The notes: generated from the sequence alone by a model not told the origin. Shown: positions 18,782 through 29,291, numbered from the stretch's first letter. The stretch: DNA of 49,431 nt from Fidelibacterota bacterium (GCA_018649625.1 JABIHN010000008.1:1-49431); one strand, 5' to 3'. A program made the numbers and translations.

Positions 18782-19798
18782 TTAAAAACTAAAATTTATA
18801 GAATATCCCGATACTGAATTAAATACTCCGAAATCTGTTTGAACATAATCTACTCTAATTTTAGGTCCACGTGGTATTTGATAATTTAGTCCAACACCAA
18901 ATGAAAGTCCTTGCTCTGCTTTATCACCCGAATCTGCTTCATTCATAAATATGTGAGATTGTCCAATTCTGACAAATAAAATATCATTTAAATTGTATTC
19001 CATTCCAGCATTCACATATTCCACATTATTGTTCGGGTGAATTCCATCTAGAGCTAATAATATCTTTTGTCCAGGTAGCACTGAATATTCTTTTGCTAAC
19101 CCAAACCTGAAAAAGATGGGCAATGGCCATTTGCCTGCATCTAAATGGGCATCAATTCTATCATTATTTCCATAAATTGTTTCATCCAAATCAAAATCAA
19201 CAAGTGTATTGGTTCCCTCCATTTGAAGCTTACCACCAAAATTTGATACACTCATTCCGATTTTAAGTCCGCTTGAAGTAACAAAAATAGATCCAATATC
19301 AATTGAAATACCTTTAGCGTGCATTTGCCAAATTTTTTCCTGGATCATTTTAGCATTAATCCCAAACGAAAATCTATCCGTTAATCTTTTCGCATACGAA
19401 ATACCTAGAGCTACATTACTAACACTGAATTTTTCACCGGTTCCCTCAGGATTTTCAACTGTTCGAACCATCATTTCATCCATTGTTACTCCAGAGTAAG
19501 ATAGCCCCAAAGATCCGTAATATCCCATGGGTATGACTGCGCCACCATGATAATAATTTGTTTCAACTAACCAAGGAGAATGGTAAACATGAGTAGTAGG
19601 TCTATCCATTTCTACAATTCCAGCAGGATTCCAATATAGGGCACTTACATCATCTGATACAGCTACAAAGGCACTTCCCATAGCTATTGCCCTAGCTCCA
19701 GCTCCAATTTCAAGAAATGAACCAGCAGTGGTTGCTACGTTTGACTGTCCAACAATCGCGGTTATAGAAAATACAAATATTGAGAAGATTCGTTTCAT
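18782..19798 (-). CDS. PorV/UPF0164-family outer-membrane protein
   Basis: Outer-membrane barrel of 338 residues related to PorV/PorQ, the type IX secretion shuttle and cargo-binding family. A signal peptide (MKRIFSIFVFSITAIVG) precedes the family signature GAGARAIAMGSAF and VSDDVSALYWNPAG (residues 33-60). The rest alternates barrel strands and ends in SGYSINFSF, with a C-terminal aromatic residue. It follows the giant secreted protein gene directly: the ATG overlaps that gene's stop by 1 bp. A PorV-like protein next to proteins with C-terminal sorting tails suggests it serves their export or surface attachment. Core T9SS genes are not in this window. Confidence 0.85.
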   Translation of the reverse strand: MKRIFSIFVFSITAIVGQSNVATTAGSFLEIGAGARAIAMGSAFVAVSDDVSALYWNPAGIVEMDRPTTHVYHSPWLVETNYYHGGAVIPMGYYGSLGLSYSGVTMDEMMVRTVENPEGTGEKFSVSNVALGISYAKRLTDRFSFGINAKMIQEKIWQMHAKGISIDIGSIFVTSSGLKIGMSVSNFGGKLQMEGTNTLVDFDLDETIYGNNDRIDAHLDAGKWPLPIFFRFGLAKEYSVLPGQKILLALDGIHPNNNVEYVNAGMEYNLNDILFVRIGQSHIFMNEADSGDKAEQGLSFGVGLNYQIPRGPKIRVDYVQTDFGVFNSVSGYSINFSF

Positions 19799-22700
19799 TA
19801 CTTGATGACAGCAAACTTCCCTGTAGTTTCGATACCGAGATTAAACGCATCAACATGATAAAGATAAACTCCAAAAGAAATTTCGAGTCCATCCTTTGAT
19901 AATAGGTTCCATGATTCTGTCCCATTTTCATTTACGTCATTATGTTCAATGGTATTAACTAAATAACCTGCAAGTGTAAAGATTTTAATTGTACACTGAC
20001 TCGGAAGATTAATAAAATCTATTTTTCTTGGACCGCGACCCGATTGATATATATGACGCGGTTCCCAAGATGCTGCAACAACATAGGGATTTGGTACAAC
20101 CGCAATAGCATCAAGATTATTTTTAGCGCTATCGGGATTGATTGATGAAGCTGTAGATGTGAAACTGAAAATATCTTCTACAGAAAAAGGTCGATTGATA
20201 GCTATTTTAAATATATCGCCTTGTACTGGATCAATTACTTCTAATATAGTAGTATCAAACAAAGTTGTATCTGTATAAATAGTGTCTGTTCCAGTTATAA
20301 TTGTGTCGAAAAGAGTGGTTTCCATAATTGATAATGAATCCTGATAAAACCGTATTGTAATAAGCGGAGAAATCTCTCCATCATAAGGGCGAATCATAAT
20401 GGGTTCATCTGGATCCCATTCATCATCTCGATCATAATCAGATATTCTGAAAGGTGGAAAGTCGTTATGGGTTACATTCTTAATTCTAAAAGGTGCTCGT
20501 GTATCGTAAGAATCAATCGTGATTGAATCTCCAATGTTTCCTTCAAATTGAATTTCAAAATCTGCAGGAAAAAGTCTACTGGGTGTAATTGCATGTCTAT
20601 AATTGCTATTTCCAATTGTCCATCTTGATGAATCATCATCTAATCCCACTTCAGAATCTTCTAATACTATACGCATCCCGTCAAAAATTGGGTTGTTATA
20701 TCCACCGTCCATATTCGTTTCATGGAATAATGTGAAATAATTATAACTAGCAGTTAATAAGCCATCTTCTAATAACTCTGAATGAGTAACCAAGAAAAAA
20801 CCAAGTTCTGCATTAATGGTATAATCCAAACCATATTGATATTCAATTGATCCTGATTGATTTGTGACTTTTACAGGAAAAGTTGTATCATATAACGTTG
20901 TATCCGTAAAAATAGAATCAGTACCGGTAATAGACGTATCTACCGTCGAAATTTCTGTTATAATCATAGAATAAATATTGATATTAGATGCCCTAGCAAT
21001 ACTATCTTTTATAACTAAGGTTTCTAAAACTTCTTTTTGATTTCTAATGTTAAAAACAACTTCTTCTGCCGAGTTTAATGTATCAAATACAAGGTGGTAT
21101 TCATTGTTATCTTTTATTGCGTAGGGATCTACAACATCAATATTAATTGCCCCTGACCCATATCCTGATATATGACTTAAAAAAGAGTTGCCTTCCTCTA
21201 ATGTATTGGGCGGTACATAACCAATCGCAGTTCCATTTGGAACAACAATGGCAGCATTTTCACTGAGACTTACAACATTACCTTTATAATCTAAATCAAG
21301 AGAAACAGAACATTCGGAAGGTGCAATTTCTTTAAGGTTCTCTCTCTCTGAAAATCCTTTTTCAAAGAAATCCAAGTCATACCCTTTATCAAAAGCTGTA
21401 ACAGAATAATAATATGTTTGTCCATTTATGACTTGATTTGAATCAGTATAGATATATTTGAGACCAGTGTCTTCACCCATATCAAATTGAACACCATTAA
21501 AACCAATTGGATGAGGCCCTTTTAATCCATTCTCAATATCAAAAATAGCAATTGGTTCTTTAAACGTAATATTTCCATAAGCATCGGTAATGGTATAAGA
21601 GTCAATAAAACCCGGATCTGTACTTCTATAAATTCTATACCCTTCAAAATCATTGCCATAAATAGGATCAACAGATATTTCAGAAAAATCGTCCCAATAA
21701 AGAGTCACTTTATTATTACCTGGGACTGCAGTCATTGTGGGCTTTAAAGGTGGTTTAGCGAAACTATAATCATTATCATAAATATGTTGCATGGTATTGG
21801 CATTTCGAACGATATCAGCCATATTTTCACCAAATACCATGGCGACTGAGAATTTCTTCTTTTCTCCAGGTGCTAATGAAATATATGCAGATCCATAAAG
21901 AAAAGTTTGATCAATGTTTTGTGCCGGAACTTGAAAGATTCCGGGTTTTAGTTGATTCCACATCACTTCATCATTATCAGGTTGAATACTTGGATATGCC
22001 GCAGAGTAAAAACTAGTTAATCCTATCTGATCTGATTCATCATTATCAGTAATTTCAAAATTAGGTTCACCTACATCCGGAACGCCATTCCCTTCAGTTC
22101 CATCATCATCTGGCCCTGGATAATTTATATGATATTCTGCCAACCCATCTGCACCAATATCATCCCGGTTTAAATCCCAATCTCCATCATTGTCAATTCC
22201 GTCAAATTGACTTTCATCTATCATACCATCATCATCATTATCAATTCCATCAGTAGGATTTCCTGGAGACTCTAAAAAACTCCATCCAAAATAAACCGGT
22301 TTAAATCCACCATATGAATTACTCCAACCATTATGATCCCACTGAAATACCATATCATTTTCAACATCAAACCATGCGTCATCATCATTAAAGTCAGAAG
22401 AACCGCCAATATCTGCATCACCATACATGCCAAAAACAACACTATCTAAAGTGCTTGTCCCTACATTTGTAATCCAATAGGTTACAATAATTATATCTTC
22501 AGCAGCAGGATGATTCCATTGATACCCTCGGACATCTAATTCGATTCCTAACCCCCCGCGCCTTTCGATTTGATCTATATCTGTAGAGTCGGGGAAATAT
22601 AAAAATTCATTATTATAAAAATCATCCATAACATAATACGATTCTTGATCTGCTCGCGTATATTTACCATACTGGCCATTCCATAACCCATCCCAATCTT

Positions 22701-23166
22701 CTGCTCTATTAGGCCATGAAGCCGGCCATGATACTTCATTATCGCTCATTGCCATTACTTCTTGGTTTGGGTCAGCATATCCAGGTAAAGGTTCAAAACT
22801 CCACGGAACGCCCGTTTCAGGATTATCATCAGATAATCCAATAGCCCCATCCGAAACAATATGTTTTCTATTTCCATTTTCGTCTATCACACTTGCCGCA
22901 ATAACTGGCGTGAATTCATAAAAATAAGCATGCCCAGACCCAATTGGATAAACCCCTGAAAAACTATTACTTAAATCCCCTATTCCACCATAATTGTAAA
23001 ATCGACATAAAACTCTATTCCCGGAATGGTCACCATACTTTCTATCAATATTAGACATAACTTTTCCAACGGATCGACCACGTTTTTCATATTTCTTTGT
23101 TGGATCAATTTGTGATCTCCCTGAAGAAACAATTACTAACAAAAATAGAATAAAATGTTTAATCAT
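19798..23166 (-). CDS. Giant secreted protein with FlgD-like C-terminal sorting tail
   Basis: Secreted or surface protein of 1122 residues. I chose the ATG at 23166 because it begins a clean signal peptide (MIKHFILFLLVIVSSGRS) and lies 1 bp after the TonB-receptor stop; an in-frame ATG at 23193 would overlap that gene. Features include an Asp-rich calcium-binding-like stretch (about 315-380, with DGIDNDDDG and FDGIDNDGD), an FN3-like domain (about 500-610, VTLYWDDFSE...YYSVTAFDKG), two near-identical TGTDxIxTDTTLxDT strings, and a C-terminal tail beginning IAVVPNPYV and ending GVYLYHVDAFN...GKFAVIK, like FlgD/Por sorting domains. No catalytic domain is evident. Role is probably a structural or binding exoprotein paired with the upstream receptor. 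Confidence 0.8.
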   Translation of the reverse strand: MIKHFILFLLVIVSSGRSQIDPTKKYEKRGRSVGKVMSNIDRKYGDHSGNRVLCRFYNYGGIGDLSNSFSGVYPIGSGHAYFYEFTPVIAASVIDENGNRKHIVSDGAIGLSDDNPETGVPWSFEPLPGYADPNQEVMAMSDNEVSWPASWPNRAEDWDGLWNGQYGKYTRADQESYYVMDDFYNNEFLYFPDSTDIDQIERRGGLGIELDVRGYQWNHPAAEDIIIVTYWITNVGTSTLDSVVFGMYGDADIGGSSDFNDDDAWFDVENDMVFQWDHNGWSNSYGGFKPVYFGWSFLESPGNPTDGIDNDDDGMIDESQFDGIDNDGDWDLNRDDIGADGLAEYHINYPGPDDDGTEGNGVPDVGEPNFEITDNDESDQIGLTSFYSAAYPSIQPDNDEVMWNQLKPGIFQVPAQNIDQTFLYGSAYISLAPGEKKKFSVAMVFGENMADIVRNANTMQHIYDNDYSFAKPPLKPTMTAVPGNNKVTLYWDDFSEISVDPIYGNDFEGYRIYRSTDPGFIDSYTITDAYGNITFKEPIAIFDIENGLKGPHPIGFNGVQFDMGEDTGLKYIYTDSNQVINGQTYYYSVTAFDKGYDLDFFEKGFSERENLKEIAPSECSVSLDLDYKGNVVSLSENAAIVVPNGTAIGYVPPNTLEEGNSFLSHISGYGSGAINIDVVDPYAIKDNNEYHLVFDTLNSAEEVVFNIRNQKEVLETLVIKDSIARASNINIYSMIITEISTVDTSITGTDSIFTDTTLYDTTFPVKVTNQSGSIEYQYGLDYTINAELGFFLVTHSELLEDGLLTASYNYFTLFHETNMDGGYNNPIFDGMRIVLEDSEVGLDDDSSRWTIGNSNYRHAITPSRLFPADFEIQFEGNIGDSITIDSYDTRAPFRIKNVTHNDFPPFRISDYDRDDEWDPDEPIMIRPYDGEISPLITIRFYQDSLSIMETTLFDTIITGTDTIYTDTTLFDTTILEVIDPVQGDIFKIAINRPFSVEDIFSFTSTASSINPDSAKNNLDAIAVVPNPYVVAASWEPRHIYQSGRGPRKIDFINLPSQCTIKIFTLAGYLVNTIEHNDVNENGTESWNLLSKDGLEISFGVYLYHVDAFNLGIETTGKFAVIK

Positions 23167-23167
23167 A

Positions 23168-26119
23168 TTATTTAAATGAAAAAGACAATCCAAATTTGAA
23201 TTGTCGAGGTGAAGAATAATAATTGGGCTGAACTAAGTATTCGTCCAATGTATTTAATGCAGGACCACTGTATTCAGGCGTATAGTTTGGTAAGAGTGAA
23301 TAAGTGGCTCTTCCCGTATCATTATATACAGTAAGTTCATTCAAAGTATTGAATACATTATAAATATTCATATGCGCTGATACGATTATTTTTGAGGACA
23401 ATGCGAATTTGTAAAATGCACGAATGTCAAAATTATATGTGGGAGGTTTAATACCATTATTCTCAAAAGCCGTTCTATTCCCAGCAAATTCAGTTGTATA
23501 GGGAAAACCACTCCCATAACTGAATACACCACTTATTCCCGAAGTTTTTGTGTGATGATAGGTCATAGTTCCATTTAAAGTATGGCGTTGATCCCAATCT
23601 AATGAAACTAGCATTTTCTCTGGTTCAATATCTGAAGCTTCATCAAAAAAAGCAGCAGTGGGATCAGAAGAATTCCCTTCTGAAATTGAATAAGTATAAT
23701 CCAAATTTCCAGAAAACTTTTGAAGAGATCTTTTTGAAATTGCCATGGTTATACCACGAGAATTCGCATGGTCTTTGTTCACATATAAACCGTAGCGATC
23801 TCCAGCTATAAAAGTTTTTTTAATTTCAGTAGCATTTAAATTTCGAATATCCTTGAAATACCCAGTCACTTCGATTCCAATATCTCGACCAATTTGTTGA
23901 GAGAAACCAACTTCATATTGTGTGGTACGTTGAGGTTCCATATTGGCATTTCCCATAGTATTACTTATTCCTGATGCTGCTGGAACTTCAAATTCAGGAT
24001 TGTCATAAATATAACTAAAATTCGGGTTTTGGAAAAAGTGACCATAAGAGAAATGCATATACCCTTTTTCTGTAATTGGAAAAGCTAAAGCAAATCGTGG
24101 ACTTATTTGTATTTTAGCTTCTACATCTTGAAACCATGGAACTCCATTAGCATTCGATTCTAATCTGTCTGAATCTCCTTTAAGGTTGCTATCTACCATT
24201 TCATCTTCAGAAATTGATAAATCACCATCCAAGTCAAACCATGTATTGATTGGTTTTAAAGGGTAAAGATAATTTGGATCTTCAGAATCATTTAATATCT
24301 TCCATTTTGGATTAAAATAATCAAAGCGGATACCTAGATTTACAACCATTTGCTCTTGTTCAATCTTATCTTGGAGATATCCTGAAAGTTCTACGGGATT
24401 CCGACCTTCAGGACCAAATGAATCATGATTAGGGGTAAGTAATTGAGCATAATAAATTGGTTGATAACCCGTATTACTACTTAAATGAACCGTAAGGTCT
24501 GATAAGGTTATGTTTGTTTTTCGTAATTCAATTCCCGATTTTAATTGATGTTCTTGATTTATTTGGCTAGTGATTTCAGCTTTAACTGTTTGCACAATTG
24601 ATTTCCTACTATAAACATCCATTGATTGACCGCCAACAAAAAAATTATTTGCAGTGGCATAATCAAATATATTTGGATTCACATAATACGTATTGGAATC
24701 CAATATGCCATATCGTTCATCTTCTTCCATTAAATTATTGTTAATTTTTTTATAAAAATCAGGATCATCGCTTAAATGCCGTCGAGTATGATTTTCAGTT
24801 CTAGAATACATTACATTTGCAAAAGTTGATTGACTGATTGACCAATCTACTCTGATTAAATCTCCCAGTCGAGTTTTAAACTTATTTTGTCGTCCATCAG
24901 GATTCCAACGATACGCTTGAGAATAAGATTGTGATTTTGTATCACTATACATACGATTAAAACTCATTTTTATATAAGGTGTAATCCGCCAGCTAAGTTT
25001 ACCTTGTAACGTAGTTTGAGAATGCCAATTCATTGGGACCCAATCAAAAGCATCCGATTTCCTTAATCCTTCTATCAAAGTTTTTAAACTGTCTTGATAA
25101 TTAGCAAAGTCCCAATCTTCAGAATTTGGAACTAGATCATTTCCCAAACCAATCTCAGGATCAATTAAAAATAAATTTGAAGAATCGGACCACATATAAG
25201 AATTTGGGTGAAAAATTCGTTGACCGTACAAATAACCATCATCTTTTTTAATCCGGCCTGAAGTGAAAAATGAAATTTTCCCAGGTAAAATAGGACCTTC
25301 TAAATTTGCTTTGAAATCAGAAATATTATTTAAATTAAGGCGACTTAATTGAGGAAAAATATCTGTATGCCCCGAATTATACCCTCCTTGACTAAGCGAA
25401 ATATTTCCTGAATACCTTAAATAATCACCGTCTTTCGTAACAATGTTAACGATTCCCGACATTGCCTGACCATATTCAGCATTAAAGGTACCACTAATAA
25501 ATTGAAGCTCTTGAATTGCGTTATTTTCAATTTCAACTGCAACGCCTGAATTATAAGGATCAGTAACAGAAATTCCATCAATCATATAAGAAATCTCTCC
25601 TCCACGCCCTCCTCTTACATGAATCTCACCACCTGTCACGACGACACCAGCTTGTAATGCCAGAACATCCTCAAATTCTTCCACGGGTAACATATCTACT
25701 TCTTCACTACTAATATTTGCTTGAGAATATGTTACATCAGTTTGAATCATCGCACGATCAGCTTGAACCACTACCTCTTCTAATCCAACAGCACTTTCCA
25801 ATAATTCACCATTTAACGAAGTGGTTAAATCAACTTTCATTCTGGCTTGATTAATAATAAGAGATTGATACCCAATCATTGTAAATCGAACGGAATAGCT
25901 TCCTGGGGGGATTTGAAGTATATAGTAATTCCCATCGATATCTGTGGCTGCACCTAAAACAGTACCATCAATCATTACATTTGCACCGATAAGTGGTTCT
26001 CCTGTACCCTGTGCTGTTACTCGCCCCACAAGTTTTCCAGTTGTTCCAGCATATAAAGGTTGGCTTATCAGACTTAGTAAGATAAAAAAGACAGACAAAT
26101 ATCTGGGAGTTAATTTCAC
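23168..26119 (-). CDS. TonB-dependent receptor with carboxypeptidase-regulatory domain
   Basis: Outer-membrane active transporter of 983 residues. A signal peptide ends near LYAG (about residue 25). Residues 28-115 are a CarboxypepD_reg-like beta-sandwich (LVGRVTAQGTGEPLIGANV, GNYYILQIPPGSYSVRFTMIGY). The plug domain follows (about 120-235: EEVVVQADRAMI, VRGGRGGEISYMIDG, NAEYGQAMSGIVNIVTKDG). The remainder is a 22-strand-type barrel ending in FKFGLSFSFK. The substrate cannot be read from sequence. It is upstream of, and 1 bp from, the giant secreted protein gene and the PorV-like gene, so the three form one operon; the TonB protein at 28607 could energise it. Confidence 0.92.
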   Translation of the reverse strand: MKLTPRYLSVFFILLSLISQPLYAGTTGKLVGRVTAQGTGEPLIGANVMIDGTVLGAATDIDGNYYILQIPPGSYSVRFTMIGYQSLIINQARMKVDLTTSLNGELLESAVGLEEVVVQADRAMIQTDVTYSQANISSEEVDMLPVEEFEDVLALQAGVVVTGGEIHVRGGRGGEISYMIDGISVTDPYNSGVAVEIENNAIQELQFISGTFNAEYGQAMSGIVNIVTKDGDYLRYSGNISLSQGGYNSGHTDIFPQLSRLNLNNISDFKANLEGPILPGKISFFTSGRIKKDDGYLYGQRIFHPNSYMWSDSSNLFLIDPEIGLGNDLVPNSEDWDFANYQDSLKTLIEGLRKSDAFDWVPMNWHSQTTLQGKLSWRITPYIKMSFNRMYSDTKSQSYSQAYRWNPDGRQNKFKTRLGDLIRVDWSISQSTFANVMYSRTENHTRRHLSDDPDFYKKINNNLMEEDERYGILDSNTYYVNPNIFDYATANNFFVGGQSMDVYSRKSIVQTVKAEITSQINQEHQLKSGIELRKTNITLSDLTVHLSSNTGYQPIYYAQLLTPNHDSFGPEGRNPVELSGYLQDKIEQEQMVVNLGIRFDYFNPKWKILNDSEDPNYLYPLKPINTWFDLDGDLSISEDEMVDSNLKGDSDRLESNANGVPWFQDVEAKIQISPRFALAFPITEKGYMHFSYGHFFQNPNFSYIYDNPEFEVPAASGISNTMGNANMEPQRTTQYEVGFSQQIGRDIGIEVTGYFKDIRNLNATEIKKTFIAGDRYGLYVNKDHANSRGITMAISKRSLQKFSGNLDYTYSISEGNSSDPTAAFFDEASDIEPEKMLVSLDWDQRHTLNGTMTYHHTKTSGISGVFSYGSGFPYTTEFAGNRTAFENNGIKPPTYNFDIRAFYKFALSSKIIVSAHMNIYNVFNTLNELTVYNDTGRATYSLLPNYTPEYSGPALNTLDEYLVQPNYYSSPRQFKFGLSFSFK

Positions 26120-26162
26120 TCCAGCTAAATAATTAATAGTAAAAGAACCAGTATTTTGGATC

Positions 26163-28217
26163 TTATTTTACAAGAACCAATTTTTTAACAGAATGATATT
26201 CAGGACTTTTCATTTCATAGAAATACATTCCAGATGGCAATGAAATCCCATTATCTGAAAGTCCATTCCATTTAATGTTATAAATACCTTGATCTAAAGT
26301 TCCCTTCAATAGAGTAGCAACCCTATGACCCATAAGGTTATAAATCGATACAGATACATCTGATTTTTTAGCTAAATCTATTTGAATAGTAGTTTCAGGA
26401 TTAAACGGATTTGGATAATTTTGATGCAATGCAAAAGCATGTGGCGTGATTCCAAGTTCATCGATGGAAACTTCTACACCAACACCAATTTGAACTGTTA
26501 TTTCTAAATCTCCCGATGAAACTAACAAATCTTCTGTAATAGTGAAACCATCATATACTCCATATACACCAATCGATACAGAAATGGAATCATTGTCACT
26601 CCACGAATCTCCCTGTGCGCCAGCTACACCTTTATAAGGAGAAACTGTTAACCAGGTAAAATCATCACCTTCTTTTATCGCAACATTATCAATTGCTACT
26701 CCATAACCCCATTCTCCTCCACAATCATGATATTGAAATGCAACATTAAAGGTAGTAGCATCACCAATATAAGGTGCAAGATTATACATATAGGACTGCC
26801 AATTCCAGCCAGTTGACATAGTAGAGTCCAACACATCCCAAGTCGTCCCCCCATCAATACTTACATGAATTAAAAAATCTTCTCTATAAGCATTACCCGT
26901 CCAACATGGACCGGTAGGATTTGGATAGAATATATCCAATAATAAAAATGAAGGATTATATCCAGAAACTGTAATATCATCCGAAATCAACCATGCATCT
27001 GTGCTATCAGCACCATCTCCGATTGCATCATCATTCACGAATGCAAATTGACCTCCATCTTCCGGAGTATCATATGGCGTATATTCTGAAGATGCAACCG
27101 ATGAATCATTTACACCCCACACACCCGGATCAAATCCCGAAGCACTTGGATCTGTAAAAGTTGAAAAGTTAATTTCCATGGCATCTACCAATACATCCAT
27201 GGCAACCTCAATATTTGAGAGTTCTATCGATGTAATATTATAGTTTGCAGACAGAGTATCAAAATTTTGAATGGTTATTGCCATTTCATGTAAATCGCCC
27301 AAATTAGCTTCATCAAAATTGAGTGCCAATGGATTGACTTGAAAAGGTCCCATAGGTGTTGAACAAACGCCAACACTTGTTTCCGATTCTCCTTCACTAT
27401 AAACTGCTGTGATCTCAAAACAGTATTCTGTTCCATTCTCTAATCCTGTTGCCGAAAACCATGAATCTGTTGTATTATCTATAAGTTCACCATCTTTATA
27501 AATGTTATATCCTGAGAATGTACCACAGGTCTCATTTACAGCACCTGTACCTCCCCAAATATGTATATCATCTACATACCAACTTTCACCATAGCCAACT
27601 GAATCCAAATATCTAAATGCAACCAAAATTTCATTTCCAACAAAAGCCGAAATATCTAAAGTAACAAACCATTCTCCATCTTCAATTACCCAAGGAAGTG
27701 AAGAATAAACTACAGTCCAAGTTGCTCCACCATCAGTTGAAACTTCAACCATATTAGAATCATTTGCATCTTCTGGATAACCATAAGATTCAATAAACTC
27801 TATATGAGCAGTTGAATAGTTGCTCAAATCAATAACGTCGGAAATCAATCGACTATCAATCGCTGTCGTTACAGTATCAGTATATAATGCTATCGCAGAA
27901 AAACCATCATTTCCGCCGTCTTCGCAAGGATACATCCCATCTCCACAGTCAATTGCTGTACTATCACTTCCTCTAAACCAACCTCCATTACCATTATCAA
28001 CATCATTTACAATGTTCATTTCATTTGTAGCTAAAGAACAAATGGGAAAACATTCGTCAAACAATTGATCTCCGTAAGAACCTGATTGATGCCAGGAAAG
28101 ATATACCTCTTCATTAAAAAACAATGCATCTACAAATGTTGGTGGGCATAAAGTTTGCCCTATTGTAATCGATGTTAAAATAAAACCAAAGAAAATTGCT
28201 TTTAACGATTTCATCAT
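26163..28217 (-). CDS. Secreted protein with FN3-like domain and NYPNPFNP-type sorting tail
   Basis: Secreted protein of 684 residues with signal MMKSLKAIFFGFILTSITIG. Two jelly-roll, MAM-like modules are suggested by VEVSTDGGATWTVVYSSLP...ILVAFRYLD...WYVDDIHIWGG (about 150-225) and by IHVSIDGGTTWDVLDST...VAIDNVAIKEG (about 470-545). An FN3-like segment lies between them (SGYNIYKDGE, YCFEITAVYSEGE). The C-terminus is the classic FCB sorting domain: FALHQNYPNPFNPETTI, then VSIYNLMGHRVATLL, and GMYFYEMKS...KKLVLVK. There is no protease motif. It lies 43 bp upstream of the TonB-receptor gene on the same strand and may be co-transcribed with it. Asp- and Cys-rich N-terminal region (DGMYPCEDGGNDG) may bind calcium. 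Confidence 0.85.
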   Translation of the reverse strand: MMKSLKAIFFGFILTSITIGQTLCPPTFVDALFFNEEVYLSWHQSGSYGDQLFDECFPICSLATNEMNIVNDVDNGNGGWFRGSDSTAIDCGDGMYPCEDGGNDGFSAIALYTDTVTTAIDSRLISDVIDLSNYSTAHIEFIESYGYPEDANDSNMVEVSTDGGATWTVVYSSLPWVIEDGEWFVTLDISAFVGNEILVAFRYLDSVGYGESWYVDDIHIWGGTGAVNETCGTFSGYNIYKDGELIDNTTDSWFSATGLENGTEYCFEITAVYSEGESETSVGVCSTPMGPFQVNPLALNFDEANLGDLHEMAITIQNFDTLSANYNITSIELSNIEVAMDVLVDAMEINFSTFTDPSASGFDPGVWGVNDSSVASSEYTPYDTPEDGGQFAFVNDDAIGDGADSTDAWLISDDITVSGYNPSFLLLDIFYPNPTGPCWTGNAYREDFLIHVSIDGGTTWDVLDSTMSTGWNWQSYMYNLAPYIGDATTFNVAFQYHDCGGEWGYGVAIDNVAIKEGDDFTWLTVSPYKGVAGAQGDSWSDNDSISVSIGVYGVYDGFTITEDLLVSSGDLEITVQIGVGVEVSIDELGITPHAFALHQNYPNPFNPETTIQIDLAKKSDVSVSIYNLMGHRVATLLKGTLDQGIYNIKWNGLSDNGISLPSGMYFYEMKSPEYHSVKKLVLVK

Positions 28218-28606
28218 GTTACTCCATTTTTATTAAGATTTATTTGGGTACTAAAGGTACAATAAGAATCGTATTTATCAAATAAAATGACACTATTATT
28301 TTTAAATCGACACTTTCAAATAATAATTCAGGGTATTTAATTATGAAAAAGGCACTTTCAAATGAGTGTGGCTTTTCCAATCAAGTACAAAAATCCTGAA
28401 CTATTTGAAGATATTTCACCAAAGCATTACAATATATAATTAATTACTAACTAAATGTATTTTCATCAAAATAAACTCACAAAAATACCTGACTATATTA
28501 TCCATAATTTTTTATACTGGATAATATGGTCTTGTTTTACATTATAAAAGTTTTTAATTTCTTGATGTAGATATATTAGGAATTGCAACGACTTGAGGAG
28601 TTCGCC
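28218..28606. other. Intergenic region between divergent genes
   Basis: 389 bp separating the secreted protein (minus) from TonB (plus), so it should hold both promoters. I see an 11-bp direct repeat CACTTTCAAAT at 28311-28321 and 28353-28363, 42 bp apart (centre to centre four helical turns), which could be a regulator site. A good ribosome-binding site (GAGGAG) lies just before the TonB start. A 25-codon open frame at 28362 has no supporting evidence. Confidence 0.4.
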
Positions 28607-29254
28607 ATGTATCGTTATGAAAACTTAAAATTCAACAATGATCTAGTTATCCGAGGTAGTTTATTTATTTCAATATTTTTGACCACATTTATTTTTTATT
28701 ATTATCCGGAAATCATCCGAAATGGGGCTTTTAACAATTCTGATTACACCATGAATCTAAGTGAGCAAATAATAGTTCCACCTACTCAACAAGATATGCC
28801 TCAGTATGCTTCTCTTCGCCGTCCTTCAGTTGTAATTCCTTCTGATAACGAAGATATTGCGGATGATTTAACAATTGAAGATTTATCCTTTGATGATTTT
28901 GAGTTTAACTCCTTTCCCCCACCACCAATTAATAAATCCGGTCCAAAAGTGAAATTTATTCCTTATGATGAACCACCTGTTCCATTAGGAGGAATAAAAG
29001 CCATTCAAGAGAGAATTATTTATCCTGAGATTGCACTTCTAGCCGGAATTCAAGGAATTGTAATTGTACAAGCATATATTGATGAAAAAGGACGCGTTCG
29101 TGAAACTCTCATTCTTAAAGGTATAGATGAAAGTGGATTAAATGAAGCAGCCATGACTGCTATTCGAAAATCTAGATTTAAACCAGCTAAACAAAGAGAT
29201 CAAGAAATTGCTGTTTGGATGAGTATTCCAATCAATTTCAAGATATATGATTAA
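28607..29254 (+). CDS. TonB-family energy-transducing protein
   Basis: Periplasm-spanning TonB-like protein of 215 residues that passes energy from an ExbBD-type complex to outer-membrane receptors. The ATG at 28607 is chosen because GAGGAG sits about 7 nt upstream; a TTG 24 bp earlier is less likely. There is one N-terminal membrane helix (about 19-37), an acidic and Pro-rich linker (about 55-120, with PPPPINKSGP), and a C-terminal TonB domain (about 130-215: YPEIALLAGIQGIVIVQAYI, SGLNEAAMTAIRKSRFKPAKQ). The TonB family motif 'YPxxA...G.V.V...I...G.V' is clear. The divergent neighbour cluster contains a TonB-dependent receptor; ExbB/ExbD are not in the window. Confidence 0.88.
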   Translation: MYRYENLKFNNDLVIRGSLFISIFLTTFIFYYYPEIIRNGAFNNSDYTMNLSEQIIVPPTQQDMPQYASLRRPSVVIPSDNEDIADDLTIEDLSFDDFEFNSFPPPPINKSGPKVKFIPYDEPPVPLGGIKAIQERIIYPEIALLAGIQGIVIVQAYIDEKGRVRETLILKGIDESGLNEAAMTAIRKSRFKPAKQRDQEIAVWMSIPINFKIYD

Positions 29255-29291
29255 AATAACAGTGACTTAAAATTATTTAGGATACTTAAAT

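Noticed and set aside
28362-28439. 25-codon open frame MSVAFPIKYK... in the spacer before TonB
   Set aside because: No ribosome-binding site and no recognisable family; such frames occur by chance.
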